Source: Chrysoporthe austroafricana (lineage: Eukaryota; Ascomycota; Sordariomycetes; Diaporthales; Cryphonectriaceae). From it: DNA of 64,000 bases. Each line of letters opens with the position of its first letter. The first letter of the stretch is position 1. This document shows positions 24,065-36,389 of this stretch, piece after piece. The stretch covers positions 1,674,001 to 1,738,000 of the forward strand of contig JYIP02000005.1 in NCBI GenBank assembly GCA_001051155.2, read 5' to 3'. A program made the translations under genes and the position numbers. The notes under the pieces are model-generated. The model searched no databases. It was given only the letters and a program-made list of their open reading frames with translations, and had not been told where the DNA came from.

Positions 24065-25462
24065 GGCTGATGCGGGCAGGAAACGAGAGCTCGACGACGC
24101 GGAGAAGACCAGAATGATATGATCAGAGGCGTTGTACTTTCTTGGGATTGATTGCTGGCGTCCTAGTGACAGTACAAGAAGGCACACAGGAGGGCACTTT
24201 ATTTCACGGACCAGCAAGTCTGGGAAGGAGGACAATTTATACTGATTCGCCTTCAGCCCACATCCTGATGGTATTCACTGGCTGTTTCTAAAACCCTCGG
24301 GCGCACCACCGAGCACCATTGACACGTCACACGCGAGAGCGCGTTTTGGGGGCTACAGACGGCTTCGCTGCCTGGAATTGACATCGCGAAAACTCGTGAT
24401 CCGCAGAAGGATCGAGATGGGTCGTAGTTGCCTGGACGCCCAGCAGGCGGCGGCGCGCACGGGCCACTTTCTATCCGTTCCCTTCCGCAGGGAAGCCTCG
24501 CAGGTGAGAGGTTCGGAGGCAGCAGCACCGCCTGCCCACTCTCACAGCCTTTTTAGTCAAGTATATGCGAAGATCAAGATCGCTTTCGAGCAAATTGCAG
24601 ACGCCTTGACAGCATAGCTATGAAGTTCGCAGACAGATCCTGGACTGTTTTGTACTGTAGCACGCACAGTACTCCTAAGCTAGGCATCGAGTGCCTTGTC
24701 ATTACTCACCCAGAAGGTAAGCACATCAACAAGAGGCTTCTCCTTCTTGCTGGTGGTTGAAGGGGTACGATTTTGACCAGGTAGCACCTCCATGGCTTTA
24801 CGACTGACATCCTCCATCGGAGTCTTTCTGCTCGGCGGTCAGAGCATCGGGAGAACCTGATCGTTAAATGCGCAGCGGTATGTGTAACCTTGTCATACCA
24901 ACATAATAAATGCTGCCCCATATCGACGTCGCCCGTCGCCAGGAAACCATAGCTGTAGGGTCTCAACGAGGTGGAGACCACGTACGAGACGTTCAAGGAC
25001 GTTCGACCTTTGTGAGCTCCGCCGGGAGGACAACGAATGAAGCAAAGATGACATCCCTTTTGACGAATTATTCATCTGTGCCCACAGCACAGTCAGCTGG
25101 GACACACGACGCCATACGCTCTCAGTGGTATGGGCAAAATCTCCACGACAGATGAGGGGCCTGAGGACGTCAGACAGCTTCGGCTGCCGGATGCTGCTGG
25201 ACCAGGTGCCAGGGCCTCGTTGAAATCTTGCCATAACATTCGCTTTCGATATCGTACATCAGCCAGCCCTCCTCTTCTAAATTGTATTCGCACACAGATC
25301 GTGTTGCCTGTACATGCCAAGTGCCCAATGCCACAGCCGTCCGCTGAAACCCAAACGCATAACAGCAGCGGTCGATTATCACACCCTGCTCGCTGTCGCT
25401 GAATCTGTCCGCTGGAATGTAACGCCCGAACTCCATGATACCGATGCTCGTGCTCCTCCGAT
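24065..25462. other. Intergenic between ankyrin gene and V-ATPase subunit f gene
   Basis: About 1.4 kb. It must contain the ankyrin gene promoter (starting at 24065) and the 3' UTR of the V-ATPase gene. Several short frames overlap without family motifs. Confidence 0.4.
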
Positions 25463-25895
25463 CTACAGCGCAATCGCTCCCCGCCGGCTCTCTCGCATGT
25501 GGAGGAGGCCTTGCAGGCCGCAGAAGACTAGGAAGCCCTGGCGGAGACATCTCATCAGCGTGCAGCTCGGAGCGGTCCGCCGGGGGGGGGGAGGGAAGCA
25601 CCCGCAACTCACAATGTATACAAAGACAGCAACGAAGACGGTGCTCGCCACGGCGGGTCCGTTCTCAGGCTGGTCGATGCCGCCCACGAACTCCTCGTGG
25701 TTGTTCCGGAAGGCGGCACCCAGGATCGAGAGGATGATGATGGCGAATGCGGAGATGACGAAGCTGCGCGCCAGTCAGATCGGGTCGACGAGCCAACCTC
25801 TCAGCTTTGACTTCTGCTGCTGCTGCTGCTGCTCCTGCTCCTGTCGTCATGACTTACCAAGACCATGCTTGCATAGCGCTCACGAGGGGCTTCAT
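25463..25895 (-). CDS. V-type proton ATPase subunit f (yeast Ypr170w-b homologue)
   Basis: Small two-pass membrane subunit of the V-ATPase Vo sector in vacuole/endosome membranes. Model complement(join(25463..25537, 25613..25763, 25858..25895)), 87 aa, three small exons, with introns of 94 and 75 bp. It reads MKPLVSAMQAWSCFVIS, then SAFAIIILSILGAAF (TM1), the conserved loop RNNHEEFVGGIDQPENGPAVA, and STVFVAVFVYIGFLVFCGL (TM2), ending in a basic tail. This follows the yeast protein residue-for-residue in pattern: NHE-FVG, DP-x-GPAVA and VFCG are shared. Because the gene is small and split it is easily missed in automated annotation. It is divergent from the DUF202 gene, 552 bp away. Confidence 0.88.
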
Positions 25896-26447
25896 GATGG
25901 GCAAGTCGCGGAGACGAGAACTAGAAAGGCTCAGGGAAAGGCAGTCGATGGGAGCTTGCTTCGGGCTGTTTGGAGGGGGCTTGCTGGTGGTTCAGGTAGC
26001 TTGACGTTGGAATAAACTTGAGAGGAGCATCCATCGTCAGCTTGCCGGCCAGCCGTCACTGCGGCCAATGCTCGGCTTAGTCATCGACTCCCTCCCAACC
26101 CCCAGGCCGGGAATGTGGGTCTTGGCGCTGCCGTTCGCGGGTCCGGCGCTCGCTCCTCGGAGGAATCGTCAACTGATACGTGGTTGGCCACCTGACAACC
26201 TTATCCTCGAGCCCGTTCGTCTTCTCTCCAAGAAACCACCCGACATTTCTGTCGTGACACTGTCGCCTGTCGGGACCTGAGCCTCTCACCAAAGATCCCG
26301 ACTGCTTGAAATACAAGTCGTGGGGGTTACCAGGGCAGATTTGCAGCGTCCCGCGAGCCGCCTCTCTCACACAAGTTCCCGAGCGCGACACAACACCCTG
26401 CATTCGTCCGAAGCTCGCCGGCTGCGTACTTCCCACCCATCTTCAGC
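25896..26447. promoter_or_regulatory. Shared promoter region of V-ATPase subunit f and DUF202 genes
   Basis: The 552 bp between two divergent start codons must hold both promoters. GC-rich with pyrimidine-rich leaders before each ATG. No specific factor site could be assigned. Confidence 0.5.
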
Positions 26448-27384
26448 ATGTTTGAGGTTCGTGGCTACCATACCCAGGCCTTGTCGGCCCTGTTCACAAC
26501 GCTGGCGGGGGGTCTGAAATCTGAGCTGACGTGTTGGGACTTCAGGCACTGCAGCCGCATCCGGAGGACCACCTCCATCTGAGGCTGCACCGGGCCCGTT
26601 CAGTCGTTCTTACGGCGCAAGAGTGAGTATCTGCTTTGTGCTCCCGCGGCATATTGTGTCCTATTTCTCGCCCTTCTTATCATCGGGGATCGTGGCGACT
26701 TGCCTGTCAGCGCGGTCCCGAAAGGTTCGAGTCCAGACCCGACAGGTCAGCTGCATGATGCACAAGCCATGCCGTCCGCACTCTTCCTCGCCGTCTGGCG
26801 GTGCGACCTTTTCTGGACTCATTTGACCTTCAAACACATCAAGTGATTGGCCCTCGGTCACCTCAGTGAGGCATGACTGTCGATCACCCGAACTGCCATC
26901 CGTCCTTGTTGTGGAAAGCTGGGCCGCGCTTCACCGGCTTACGCCAAGCGTTTCACATGTTAGGCTCACCGAGATACGTGCCGCGCAGCGGACCTTTGAG
27001 GGCGCGTACATGCGGACGGCGCTGTCGCAGTTCTCGTTCGCCCTCATCATCCTCAAGATCTTCACCAGCGAGTTCTACGCGATCGGCGCGCTGTTCGCCG
27101 CGTACGGGGCGGCCATCCTGCTCGTCGCCATCTTCCGGCGGTACGAGGGCAACAGGCAGTTCTTCGACCAGGAGGAGTCGGACTCGGAGACGGACGAGGA
27201 CGACGAGGCTGCGGGGCCCGGCGGGCAGGGCGGCGACGCGGCGGCTGCCGCCCGGGGCCGCCGCCGGGTGCAGACAATTAAGAAGAGGTTCCGGACCAGT
27301 GGCAACAGCGTCACGCTCCTGACCGTCTTGAGCCTGGGGGCCTATATCACGCTCATGGTGCTCACGCTGCGGCTCAGCGCATGA
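26448..27384 (+). CDS. DUF202-family three-pass membrane protein
   Basis: Model join(26448..26456, 26546..26622, 26964..27384), 168 aa. The first exon is only three codons (MFE). The small exon encodes ALQPHPEDHLHLRLHRARS, and after a 341-bp intron the chain continues in phase as LTAQELTEIRAAQRTFEGAY. The DUF202 domain follows, with TM1 (ALSQFSFALIILKIF), TM2 (FYAIGALFAAYGAAILLVAIF) and TM3 near the C-terminus (VTLLTVLSLGAYITLMVLTL). Between TM2 and TM3 lies an acidic, Gly/Ala-rich loop (ESDSETDEDDEAA). The R-x-x-Q/R-T-x-x-A-x-x-R-T pattern ahead of TM1 is typical of DUF202, also found in the membrane part of VTC polyphosphate polymerase subunits. The exact role is unknown. Confidence 0.88.
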
Positions 27385-29187
27385 GGGTCTTGTTCGGCTG
27401 GGAGCAGCCGGGGCGGTCGTTCTCCGCAGCACACCTTGGATGCTACGGTGCCGTGTTGTCACTAGAAGATCCGCGACCCCCAAGGTCGGACCCCACGGCG
27501 ATTAAGGTGGTCATGTGAATACCAGGAACATGCAGGTGATCTGATCTGCCAGGCCCACTAGAGCCCATCGAACTCTGAACGTGGGGATCTACGAGGTGGG
27601 TGTGCTGCAATATCCAGTGAGACGTCGGTGCGGGGCATGCGTAGCTGAGGGGCATGTATCATATCCACGACGGACGGCGTCTGTGCAGTGTGCAGTGTGT
27701 GTCTCCTCGAGCGGAGTGGCAGAGGTCATACGGCCGGTCTTCCAGAATGCAAAACTGCTTCAGGTCGGGCCGCATGAGCGTTTTGGGAAAGCTGCTCGTC
27801 CTTTCCGTACAACTAACTCGCATTTTAACCCCTATAACGCCTGTGGCTAAGGGCTTTGCCAAAAACTCACTGGGGCCAGAGGGGGGGGCGGCCGATGCTA
27901 GCTGGCGTTGGCAGCAGGCCGCTCGAGAACTGACGTGACACTACATATGCGCGCACCCGCGCCCTAAAGAAACAAGAGAATTCAATAAACTCAGGCTGGC
28001 CGTGTGCCTCCTATACTAGTATATCTCTCCTGCAGCCAAGAAAAAAGATTGAATTCCGACTCATCTTTTTTTTTTCGGACGTGACAGTTCCTTCGAGATG
28101 CTCACTTGCTTATTCCTTATATATGGAGAGCGAGGGTTATTACACAGACTGAGACAAGAACCGCCCAGATGCAGACGCAGACATCGCGGCATGGCGCACA
28201 GGAAATAAGACAAAAACAACCGATAAGCAAAACGTCGCCCTCCCCTCTCCACCGCCACCACGCACCCTCTTCTTCTTTTTCTCTCACGAAACCGGAGCCC
28301 GACTCCACGTTCGCCGTACCTTTGAAAATACCCCAGATTCCAAAAAAAAATATAGTGGCCCCATTTAGAGTTCCGGGGCACGCACTGCGTTGGGTCCCTC
28401 ACCGCCGACTTCCCGAAAGGCACGATCCTCACGCTGATCCAAGCGCTGCTGCCGAAATTTACCCTTTCCCTCGAACCTCCAGCTCACCCGTCATCTCACC
28501 TCTCCGGCGGCGGGCGGCAGTGCTCTGCCCCGTGTCGACCGTCTCGAGTGGGCTGGTCACCGCAAATGAGGTCTCCTCTGGCCGCAGGCCTTCGCCCTCG
28601 AGTGCCTATGTCCTCGCTGCCCGTGTGCTTGTCGTGAGGGCCTGGGCGGCCGCCAAACAGAAGCCTCTCAGCAGAAGCCCCTCTGGACGGACAGGCGAAG
28701 TCGTCGTCTCGACAAGGCCTCCTGGCAAACCCCCGTCCTTGAAGCATCTTCTGGCTCGGGAGACGTGGAAAGTCTATCCGCGGCGTCAGGTTGACGACCG
28801 GCGCTGCACGCCGACAGCGCCTGGGCTCTTCAGCTATATCTAACGGTCTATTTCGATAGTCTGGTGGCTGCAGCTCAAGACTAAGTAGTGCGTGGGGCTC
28901 TGGTCGTGCCCCGTGCGCCATCATGAGTTCATCGGTGAGAGAGAGAGTGTGTGCTGCGAGCCGAACGATGGAATGACAGGTAGGCCAATTCTTTTCTTCT
29001 AGTCGACTCCCTTCCCCTGGGTGGAGGTGGGGGCACGTGGTTGTGCGCTCCGTTCTACAGCTTCCCCTCGCCTGGTGGTTGTCATTTCTCCTCTGGTGGC
29101 TCTCTTCCGCTGCCGGCTCCTCCTGTTGCCCTGCCTCGCCCTCCCCAGGCGGCGCTGCTGTGGGATCCGGCCGTGGCAGCCGGGGCC
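27385..29187. other. Intergenic, 3' flanks of two convergent genes
   Basis: About 1.8 kb between the DUF202 stop and the Zn2Cys6 stop. A 245-codon plus-strand frame (28106-28843) is Arg/Pro/Ser-rich, overlaps other frames, and has no domain; I do not call it. 3' UTRs probably take up part of this stretch. Confidence 0.4.
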
Positions 29188-30538
29188 TCATCGCTGGGCG
29201 TAGTACCCCTCAGAGACCGGCAGCGCAGGCGCTGTCGAGACCTGCGCGCCGTGGTCGTCGCCCCCGGCGTGTGAGTGCCAGCCGCCGGCGTACCCCTCGC
29301 CGGGCTTGTTCGGGACGGGCGCGTAGCCGCCTTGCGGCTGCCACCCGCCGTACCCAGCCGGCTGCGCGGCGGGTCCCGGCGACGAGATCGACGGCCCCGA
29401 GTGGGGCTCCGGCGCCATGGTCGGCAGGGGCGGGTACATCTCGACCGGCGGCATCGTCGACGCTGGCGTCTTGCGGTCGTAGGAGGACCCGGACGCCGGC
29501 CCCGCCAGCTGGCTGATGGGCGAGAAGGGCTGCTGGCCGGCCGCCTGCTGCGGTGGCGGGTACGAGGACCACGGCATGTCGCTCCTGGAGGAGGGCTCGG
29601 CCCAGCCCGGCGTCCCCGACGGAGGAGGCGTGGTGTGGTTGTACGGGGGGAAAGGGCTGGGGCCGAGCGCCGGCGCAGAGGAGTCGTGCCCGTAGGGCCC
29701 CCAGGAGCCGTGTTTTGCCCGACCCGGCCCGGCCGCGGACTCCGTGATGGCCCAGTTCGAGGCTATACCTTGGCTGTTGTACTCGGGATACGCAGAACGG
29801 GCCAGCGATCCGGGACCCACTGGATGGCACCATCAGCGTTGTGGTCTTTTTCTGGCGCGACAGGACGACGAGCGCGGCGGATGTTGAGGGATGGGGAGAG
29901 GGAGTGCTTACTCTTCAGATCTGGCGGATCTGTAAGTCCTATGTGCTGGATGGGCGGCATCGTCATGCCCACGTGATGCGCGCCGTGCATATCCACGGGG
30001 TGCCCGCCCACGCCAGAGACCATCCTGTGTCCCGGATGGACCCTCGACGCCGATGGGTGCCGCGGCTCCGGCGGGCCCTGGTGGCTCACGGACTCGAACT
30101 TGCACTCCTTGTTGAGCTTCTCGCACATCTTGCACTTCTGTCCTGGCGGCCCTGGCTGGCACCGGATCTTCCGGTGTCGACAGCACGCTTTTGTGTGGGG
30201 AAAGTTCTTGTCAGCTCAGCCCGTCACGCAAGCCGGGAGGAGAGGGTGGTCTTACTGCAGGCCGTGGTGGCGCGGTGGTAGCCCAGCTTGTTCCGCTTCT
30301 TCTCGGCGGCCGTCATTTTCGCTTCGTCAGATCCTGGTGTCGGTGGCTCCATCCTGATGCGAGAATGGGAGTCGGACCGCTTTAGGTCATATGGAATCGT
30401 GGACGAGCCATGCCTCCCTGGCCGATCCGGTGACCCGATACCCATTCCAGTGGCATGTGGACCAACGGGGTAGCCGGCGTGGTATGGAGGAGGAGGCGTT
30501 CCGGGGGAAGGGTACTGGTAGGACATTATATCATTCAT
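29188..30538 (-). CDS. Zn(II)2Cys6 transcription factor
   Basis: Fungal binuclear-zinc-cluster regulator. Model complement(join(29188..29819, 29912..30187, 30256..30538)), 396 aa. Exon 1 encodes a Pro/Gly/Tyr-rich start and MTAAEKKRNKLGYHRATTAC; the junction falls inside the zinc cluster, and exon 2 continues TCCRHRKIRCQPGPPGQKC and KMCEKLNKECKFE. The six cysteines fit C-x2-C-x6-C-x8-C-x2-C-x6-C (residues about 94-121). The rest is rich in Pro, Gly, Tyr and Ser (many PPP, GPS and GYGG segments), without the fungal_trans middle-homology domain of larger family members. No neighbouring biosynthetic or transport genes suggest a local target, so it is probably a free-standing regulator. Confidence 0.9.
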
Positions 30539-31574
30539 GGGGCCCCTTGGAACTCGGACGACCTGGCGCGGAGGAAGCTTTCGAAGTCTTCGAGAACCCC
30601 GCCTGAAGAATGTTTGGCAATGTAGATCCGAGGCCCTCTGGAATGGAATTGTCCTTTTTGCAGAATCGGGGACGGCGACTCGGAGGACTTGAATCCGGCT
30701 GAAACCGCCTGATTCAACGCAGACGCTCCGCCGGGTGTTGGTGCTTGTCGAGTTCCTGGAGATAGGAGGATGGATCCCTTGTTACGGTCCGTGGCGAGGC
30801 TGCTTCTGACCCTTGGCCGAACAGTGGGGGGATGCGGTCGCCGTGGAAGAGGTCTCTGGAAATAAACGTCGATGGGGGCCTTGTTGTGTCTTTCCGTCAA
30901 TGTCTCAGCTAAGAGGTCGCTACAGACGGACACGGAAAAGGGTATAGCTGCGCCTGCGGGTTATGAGAGCATGAATACGCCTCCGCTCGAGAAAGGGCCT
31001 GTCTGCAAGAGGAATAGCCCCAGAGGCGAGGAGGACAAAGGAAGAGGTAGGCGGGCCAATCGACTTGGAGGGCCGGTGTCCCGGCGATTTGACTGGCCTT
31101 CGGGGCGAGATTACCTACTGCCCAGCCGCAGTATATTGCATGGGACAGATGCGGTCGCGGGAGAGGAATGAAGAGACTCGGGATACAGCCTATTCGCCCC
31201 TTGCTGTGGCGCAAACACGACCGACTGGAGCTGCGCAGATGCAAGCAAACGCCTACGTTCAGGGCGTGTCGCTCGCTGGGCATGCGTTTTCCGAAGGGGG
31301 CGTTGCCGTTGGTTGCAGTGGATGTGGACAGTGTTGCAGCCGCCGCTCCAGATGGAGAGACGTGGGTGCTGCCCAGCCACGGAATATTGCGCTGCCCGTC
31401 GCCTGCACGACCTGGTGTGTTTCCGCGTCTCCAGGCCAGGAGAGGAGGCCCTCCTCGAGGCTAGACCAGCAGGTTTTTTTTTTTGCTTTGCTGCCCGGCA
31501 GTGCCCAGATATCTACTGCTGGTCTAGAAGCTCCGAAACCAGGGCCTGGCTCGCCGGTCCGGGGGGGTGGGCAG

Positions 31575-31622
31575 GCACACACACACACAAGCACACACAC
31601 ACACAAGCACACACACACACAA

Positions 31623-31650
<28 letters not shown>
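31575..31650. repeat. Compound CA microsatellite with 16-nt higher-order period
   Basis: CA dinucleotides interrupted at regular intervals by AAG, so that a unit of about 16 nt (seven CA plus AG) recurs three times before a longer pure CA run. Confidence 0.9.
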
Positions 31651-31653
<3 letters not shown>

Positions 31654-34144
31654 GGTACGTGGCAGGATGAAAGGGGTACTTCTGGCGTCAAGGCGACGGC
31701 CCCGGGAGCATAAGTGAAAGAGTTATGTGTGTGCTGGTATGAGAAGTGCTGTACAGTGGGGGGCACAACGATGCCACCGGCCCGAGCTGGGCGTTGCGTG
31801 GGGATCTCTTTGGGCGCCGAACGGGGGCGGCCAGCCTCCTCTGCTGAAAGGATCAAAGGAATGAATGGGCGCAGCGCAGAGAGAGAGAGAGAGAGGCGTC
31901 CCCAAAGGACAGTGCCAGTATCTCGAAGAGCGCACCTTGCCGGGTTTGGGCTGCGCTCCCAATAGATCCTGGAATCGGTCGATGTGTGCTGCTGATCTGA
32001 GACAGAGGCTTCTTTTCAAGCAAGCTCCCACGGCGGCGCTGGGATTCTTGGCGGGCCCCGGCGAATGCGGTTGTCTAATGAGATGATTTTCTTCTTCCCC
32101 CGGTCTTTGCTTCTGCTGGCTCTCTCTTGCTGCCCAAGAGGGACTTCCGTAGGGTCAGGCCGCCAGCGAGGAGGCGGGCGAGAGCACGAAGGGAGGGTGC
32201 CGCGACGAGTATAGACGAATTATGTTCGCTTCGAAGGGGATGGGAGCGAGGAGTGGTCGATGAGGCTTCGAGTCAAGGGAAGCCTCGGGATGACCTTTTT
32301 TACATTGGCTGCAGCCGGGGCCACAAGCAGACCACTAGGTCTGCTGCATGGTAGGATCCATGAGTAAGCCCTTTCGTCTTTGTCCTTTTTGTCTTTGTCG
32401 TGTTGAGAAGACTAGTTGAATCCAGCCGATGAACAAAGCACAGGATGCGGCCGAGGCCAGCACAAGTGAGGACTGAAACATTCTCGCCGCATGCGGATAA
32501 AAGGTTGCCCCCCCCCCCTCGTCGAAAACTCGAGTCCAGGCACATCAGCCTGAACACCGTCCAAGTTGGACATCAGCGTATCAAAGCGTTGGGCGAGCAG
32601 AGCGGAATCTCGTCTCCTACCTGTTGAGGTCATCCCATCGCCTAGAGGCTCCCTCCTTCAGCCTGGCAGGTTAAACAGCAGCGGCACGTCTGCGGTCGTT
32701 TCTCTCGTTGGGCCTAGCACTTTTGTTGTGCCGGAATCTATAACGTCAGAAACAGCACCAAGTGCCCCCCCGTCTTTCAAGGACAGTGCCGGCTATAAAG
32801 GGTCCCTGGCAAGTTATCGACAGGCGAGGTTCCACTTTACGGCCCAACTTCTGCTCCTCCCAGAGATGGCGTCGTCTCGTCTCTGGACGGTGTTGATATT
32901 GTCAAAGCGCAGCCCAGCCCAGCCGGGATCGCGATCTCTTACAACAACACAGTATGCATAACTGCAATGCACAACATGATGAACTCTGTGGCCCTTCGGA
33001 GAGTCATGACGACACTTGGCATGAGCTCGTCGAGTTCCTCTCAGGACACGACAGCAGGCGGCCTGCTCGCGGGCAAGGATCCGTACGGATCCTTCAGGGT
33101 CCCATGGAGCCGCTACTGCGTGTAATCAGGGCGTCCATACAGCATCCACGGGGCGGGACGTATGTACAATGAGTGAGTGTTCTGGAAAGGTCTCCTGCAG
33201 TATGACGGTCATGACCCCGGTCCTGCGCTGTCAGAAGCATGCTCAAGAAACCTAACCAATAACCCCCTCCGCCGCACGCGGGGCCCTGACCGGTTTCTCA
33301 ATTCGCATGCTCCTGGGAACCATCGGCGGAGCCTGGGTTCCCAATACGGAGCGTGTCATGGTGACATTATTGATGGGGACGAGAGCAGTCGGATGTTGGC
33401 CGCAGTTGCCGCCCCTTTGTGATGTAACGGTGGCTCGGGCGCTCGAATAATATGGTATATGTATGTATTTGTCGTTGTCTGCTGTGCAGCTCGCACAGAG
33501 TTGCCCATAGGCCCAACACCCTCGGGAATAAACGTAATGCTGTCGCCGAGCGCAGCACCTAGCCCACCTCAACCTCTCTCTCTCCCTGAGCCCGCCGGGG
33601 GAGGAGAGGAGGACGGCCAGCGAATCCGAATCCGAAGCCCGAGATGCGAGGAGTGGGCCGCCCTGCGCGTAGTCGTCCATAGTGCGTTTCTGACTCGACG
33701 CGACCTGTCTCATCTGCGAGGACCGACGGCGAAGGAAAAGAATGTATTATTCCGGCCCGTCGTCCGGGGAATCCGGAGCCGGGACGAGGACGAGAAGATA
33801 TCATAGTATCTGTGCCCAGGGCCCCTGGTGGTGTCCATACAGTGAGAAGAACCGCAGAGGTTCTGTTCCGACAGGTGCAGTCGCGGCGGCATGCCCCACG
33901 AGGCCCCGTCGAGATACATACTTACTATGGTGGTATACGGCCTGCAGGCGCACTCTCCTCCTCTTCTGCCAGCCGTCGGTCGGATGGAGCCAGCATGCCC
34001 CTCGAGCTGCTGCTGCCCACCAGGAGGGGCTCGCAAGGACAAGCTGCTGCAACCATGTGAGAGTGGAAACGGCTGTAGCCGTCAGCCCTGCCTGTCTGAG
34101 GGCTAAATCGTGCATGTCCGACCGGCTGCAGTCTGCCACCTATC

Positions 34145-34203
34145 CCACCACCACCACCACCACCACCACCACCACCACCACCACCACCACCACCACCACC
34201 ACA
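34145..34203. repeat. CCA/CAC trinucleotide microsatellite, about 19 units
   Basis: Uninterrupted CCA repeat of about 58 bp in the spacer upstream of the Zn2Cys6 gene; no gene assigned to it. Confidence 0.92.
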
Positions 34204-34348
34204 ACACAGCTAGCTCAGCAGGATCGGTATGGATCCTGTGTTTCATCCTGCCGCGAGATCGGGACTACGTCCAACTATATGCGGATTAATCCTGCCCTCG
34301 CGCGGGAGGGGGGTTAACGCTGCTGCCTCGTGCGTGGCAGGCAGGCAT

Positions 34349-34374
34349 GGCCAGCCAGCCAGCCAGCCAGCCAG
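34349..34374. repeat. CCAG tetranucleotide microsatellite
   Basis: About six tandem CCAG units in the same intergenic region. Confidence 0.85.
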
Positions 34375-34825
34375 CTGTGTGGTTCTGTTCCGTATTTGCC
34401 GATATCCTGCTGGGGGACTCGCGGCGAGTGCCCTCTGGCTTGTCCAAGGAACAGCCGCACAACCGACCCCGAAGTAGGCATAGAGGGGCGAGAGAGACAA
34501 GCTGAAAAGGCAGCGCTAGCAGCCCATGGTGGAGGGGGGGTGGAATGCGACTTCTAACTAGTCGCATGTATGCCTCATGCGACGACTTTTCTGCTCGCCG
34601 GGGCAGAGACCTTCAGGGCTGCTCGTGTCGGGGGGGAGGGAGAGGAGATCACAATCTTGCACGTCCTGTCGTGTTCAGCGCGGGGCGTCACCGACGTCGC
34701 ATTATCGATGCACGCTGCGGTCGGTGGATTCATACTACGGGGCGACTCGGGAACGTCTGCGCTGCACGCACCCTGAACACGATGCTGCTGCTGCTGCTGT
34801 GTGTCTGTCTGGGCAAGTAAGCCGC

Positions 34826-34828
<3 letters not shown>

Positions 34829-34858
<30 letters not shown>
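34829..34858. repeat. AG dinucleotide microsatellite, 15 units
   Basis: Pure AG run of about 30 bp in the intergenic region. Confidence 0.9.
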
Positions 34859-34862
<4 letters not shown>

Positions 34863-36354
34863 CAGGAGGTCGACAGAGGGAATCCGGATGAATCCCTTGG
34901 CTGCCAAAGGGATGGACGGCCCCCCGAGGAGCAAGGACAAGACAGCAAGCAGATGACGACGATCGGGTGCTCGGATGGACAACGTATGGGGTGAGCGCCT
35001 GCTTGACGTAAGAGTGCATCGGCTTGAGTGCTCCAGAGGCGAGAAATAGAAATGTCTCGGCTTCGAGCTGGAAGTGTTCGTGCAGGGTCTATCTACCACA
35101 GACTAAAATAAAGCATGCCGTCCCGGGACCTCCTCGAGGCCGCGGTCTTCGCTCCGGTCGAGACGATAGTGCCAAGGCCATAAACCATTGGCGGATTCCA
35201 TGATGCTCTGTGACGATACATTACGATGATGCTAAGTACATACTGAGGCCAGCCGTTGCCACGACAAGTCTTGGGCCTGAAAAGCTGTCTCAAAAATGGG
35301 GACACCCATGAAATTAATTATCTCGAACCGTGCCATCCCCCTCCCCTTGCCTGGTTTTAGCAGCCCAGGCAGGGCCACTCGAATGAATTCTCGAGTCAGG
35401 CAGGGCACGAAAAGCGCCTTTAACCATGCGTGCGAGAGCGCGCGCACGCGCGCCGCGAGCCGCGGAAACACAGACCCCTTGCTTGCCACCAGCGGAACGT
35501 CCTGGCTGGCTCGTCGTCGTCGTCCTTCGTGGCCTCACTCTGCGACGGGGACGGGCTGCACAGCGCAGGCCCATGGGAGCAGGAACGAAGGTAGGTAGTA
35601 GTGACCTCGGACTCTTGCGGACCACAGGCGGTACCGAGCCTCCGAGGGTCTCACCCGGGGCGTCGCCTCTGCGGTGGGCTGATCCTCTGGCGAGGTGGGC
35701 GCGGGATAGCGTGATGCACGTGATGCTCGGTACGGGGAGACGCGGTGCTGCCGGCGTGCTCGGTGGGAGGGGCTGTCGTGATTGTCTTCCGAGTGGGGAG
35801 ACCTCGATGGGCAGTTCAGTCCGGGTGGTGAGGTCAACTGACGCTTGGTTGATATCGCGGCCAGACGACGACTGGGGATGGTAACCTGGTGGGTCACATT
35901 AACTCGGCGATATCGAGAATTCCACGTTCTCAGCCTGGGCTGGGCCCAAGGTTACGGCTTCAAGGGATGGTCTGCTGCTGTTCTTTTCTTCTTTTTCCTC
36001 GCCTCTCTGCCCCTGATCCTCTTTCGACACGCCCGCCCTGCTTTGTGAACTAACTGACAGTCCTTTGGTATTATTCCTCCATTAATACGATCACCCAATA
36101 GTGACGTTTTGCGTTGCCTTCTGTAGTACCAAAAACTTGTCTCCTACAAGCCGTAGATGAACCACACATCGAACAGCCACTCAGGCCTTGGTTATAACCC
36201 TCCTCTGTTTGATACCATCATTTCTCTGAGACCTTAGCATCCCCACCCGGCTCTCGGCTCACATGACATCCCCTCCGCCCTTACGCTGCAGCTCAGGAAG
36301 GCCTACGGAACTCCCATCCAGCAGCCTCGACGTCCTAGGCCATCAGCTCAGCTC

Positions 36355-36389
36355 AGCCCAGCCCAGCCCAGCCCAGCCCAGCCCAGCCC
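36355..36389. repeat. AGCCC pentanucleotide repeat, 7 copies
   Basis: Seven perfect AGCCC units, preceded by two imperfect AGCTC units. Confidence 0.9.

Noticed and set aside
24065..24235. Upstream in-frame Met extending the ankyrin protein by 57 residues
   Set aside because: The added sequence is unlike the conserved-looking start MSALGLPSLPVPHEDLARHV and appears to be 5' leader.
28106..28843. 245-codon plus-strand frame between convergent genes
   Set aside because: Low-complexity composition, no domain; probably 3' UTR or spacer.
8398..30538. Possible secondary-metabolite or other biosynthetic cluster around the Zn2Cys6 regulator
   Set aside because: No synthase, tailoring enzyme or exporter genes were found nearby; neighbours are unrelated housekeeping-type genes.
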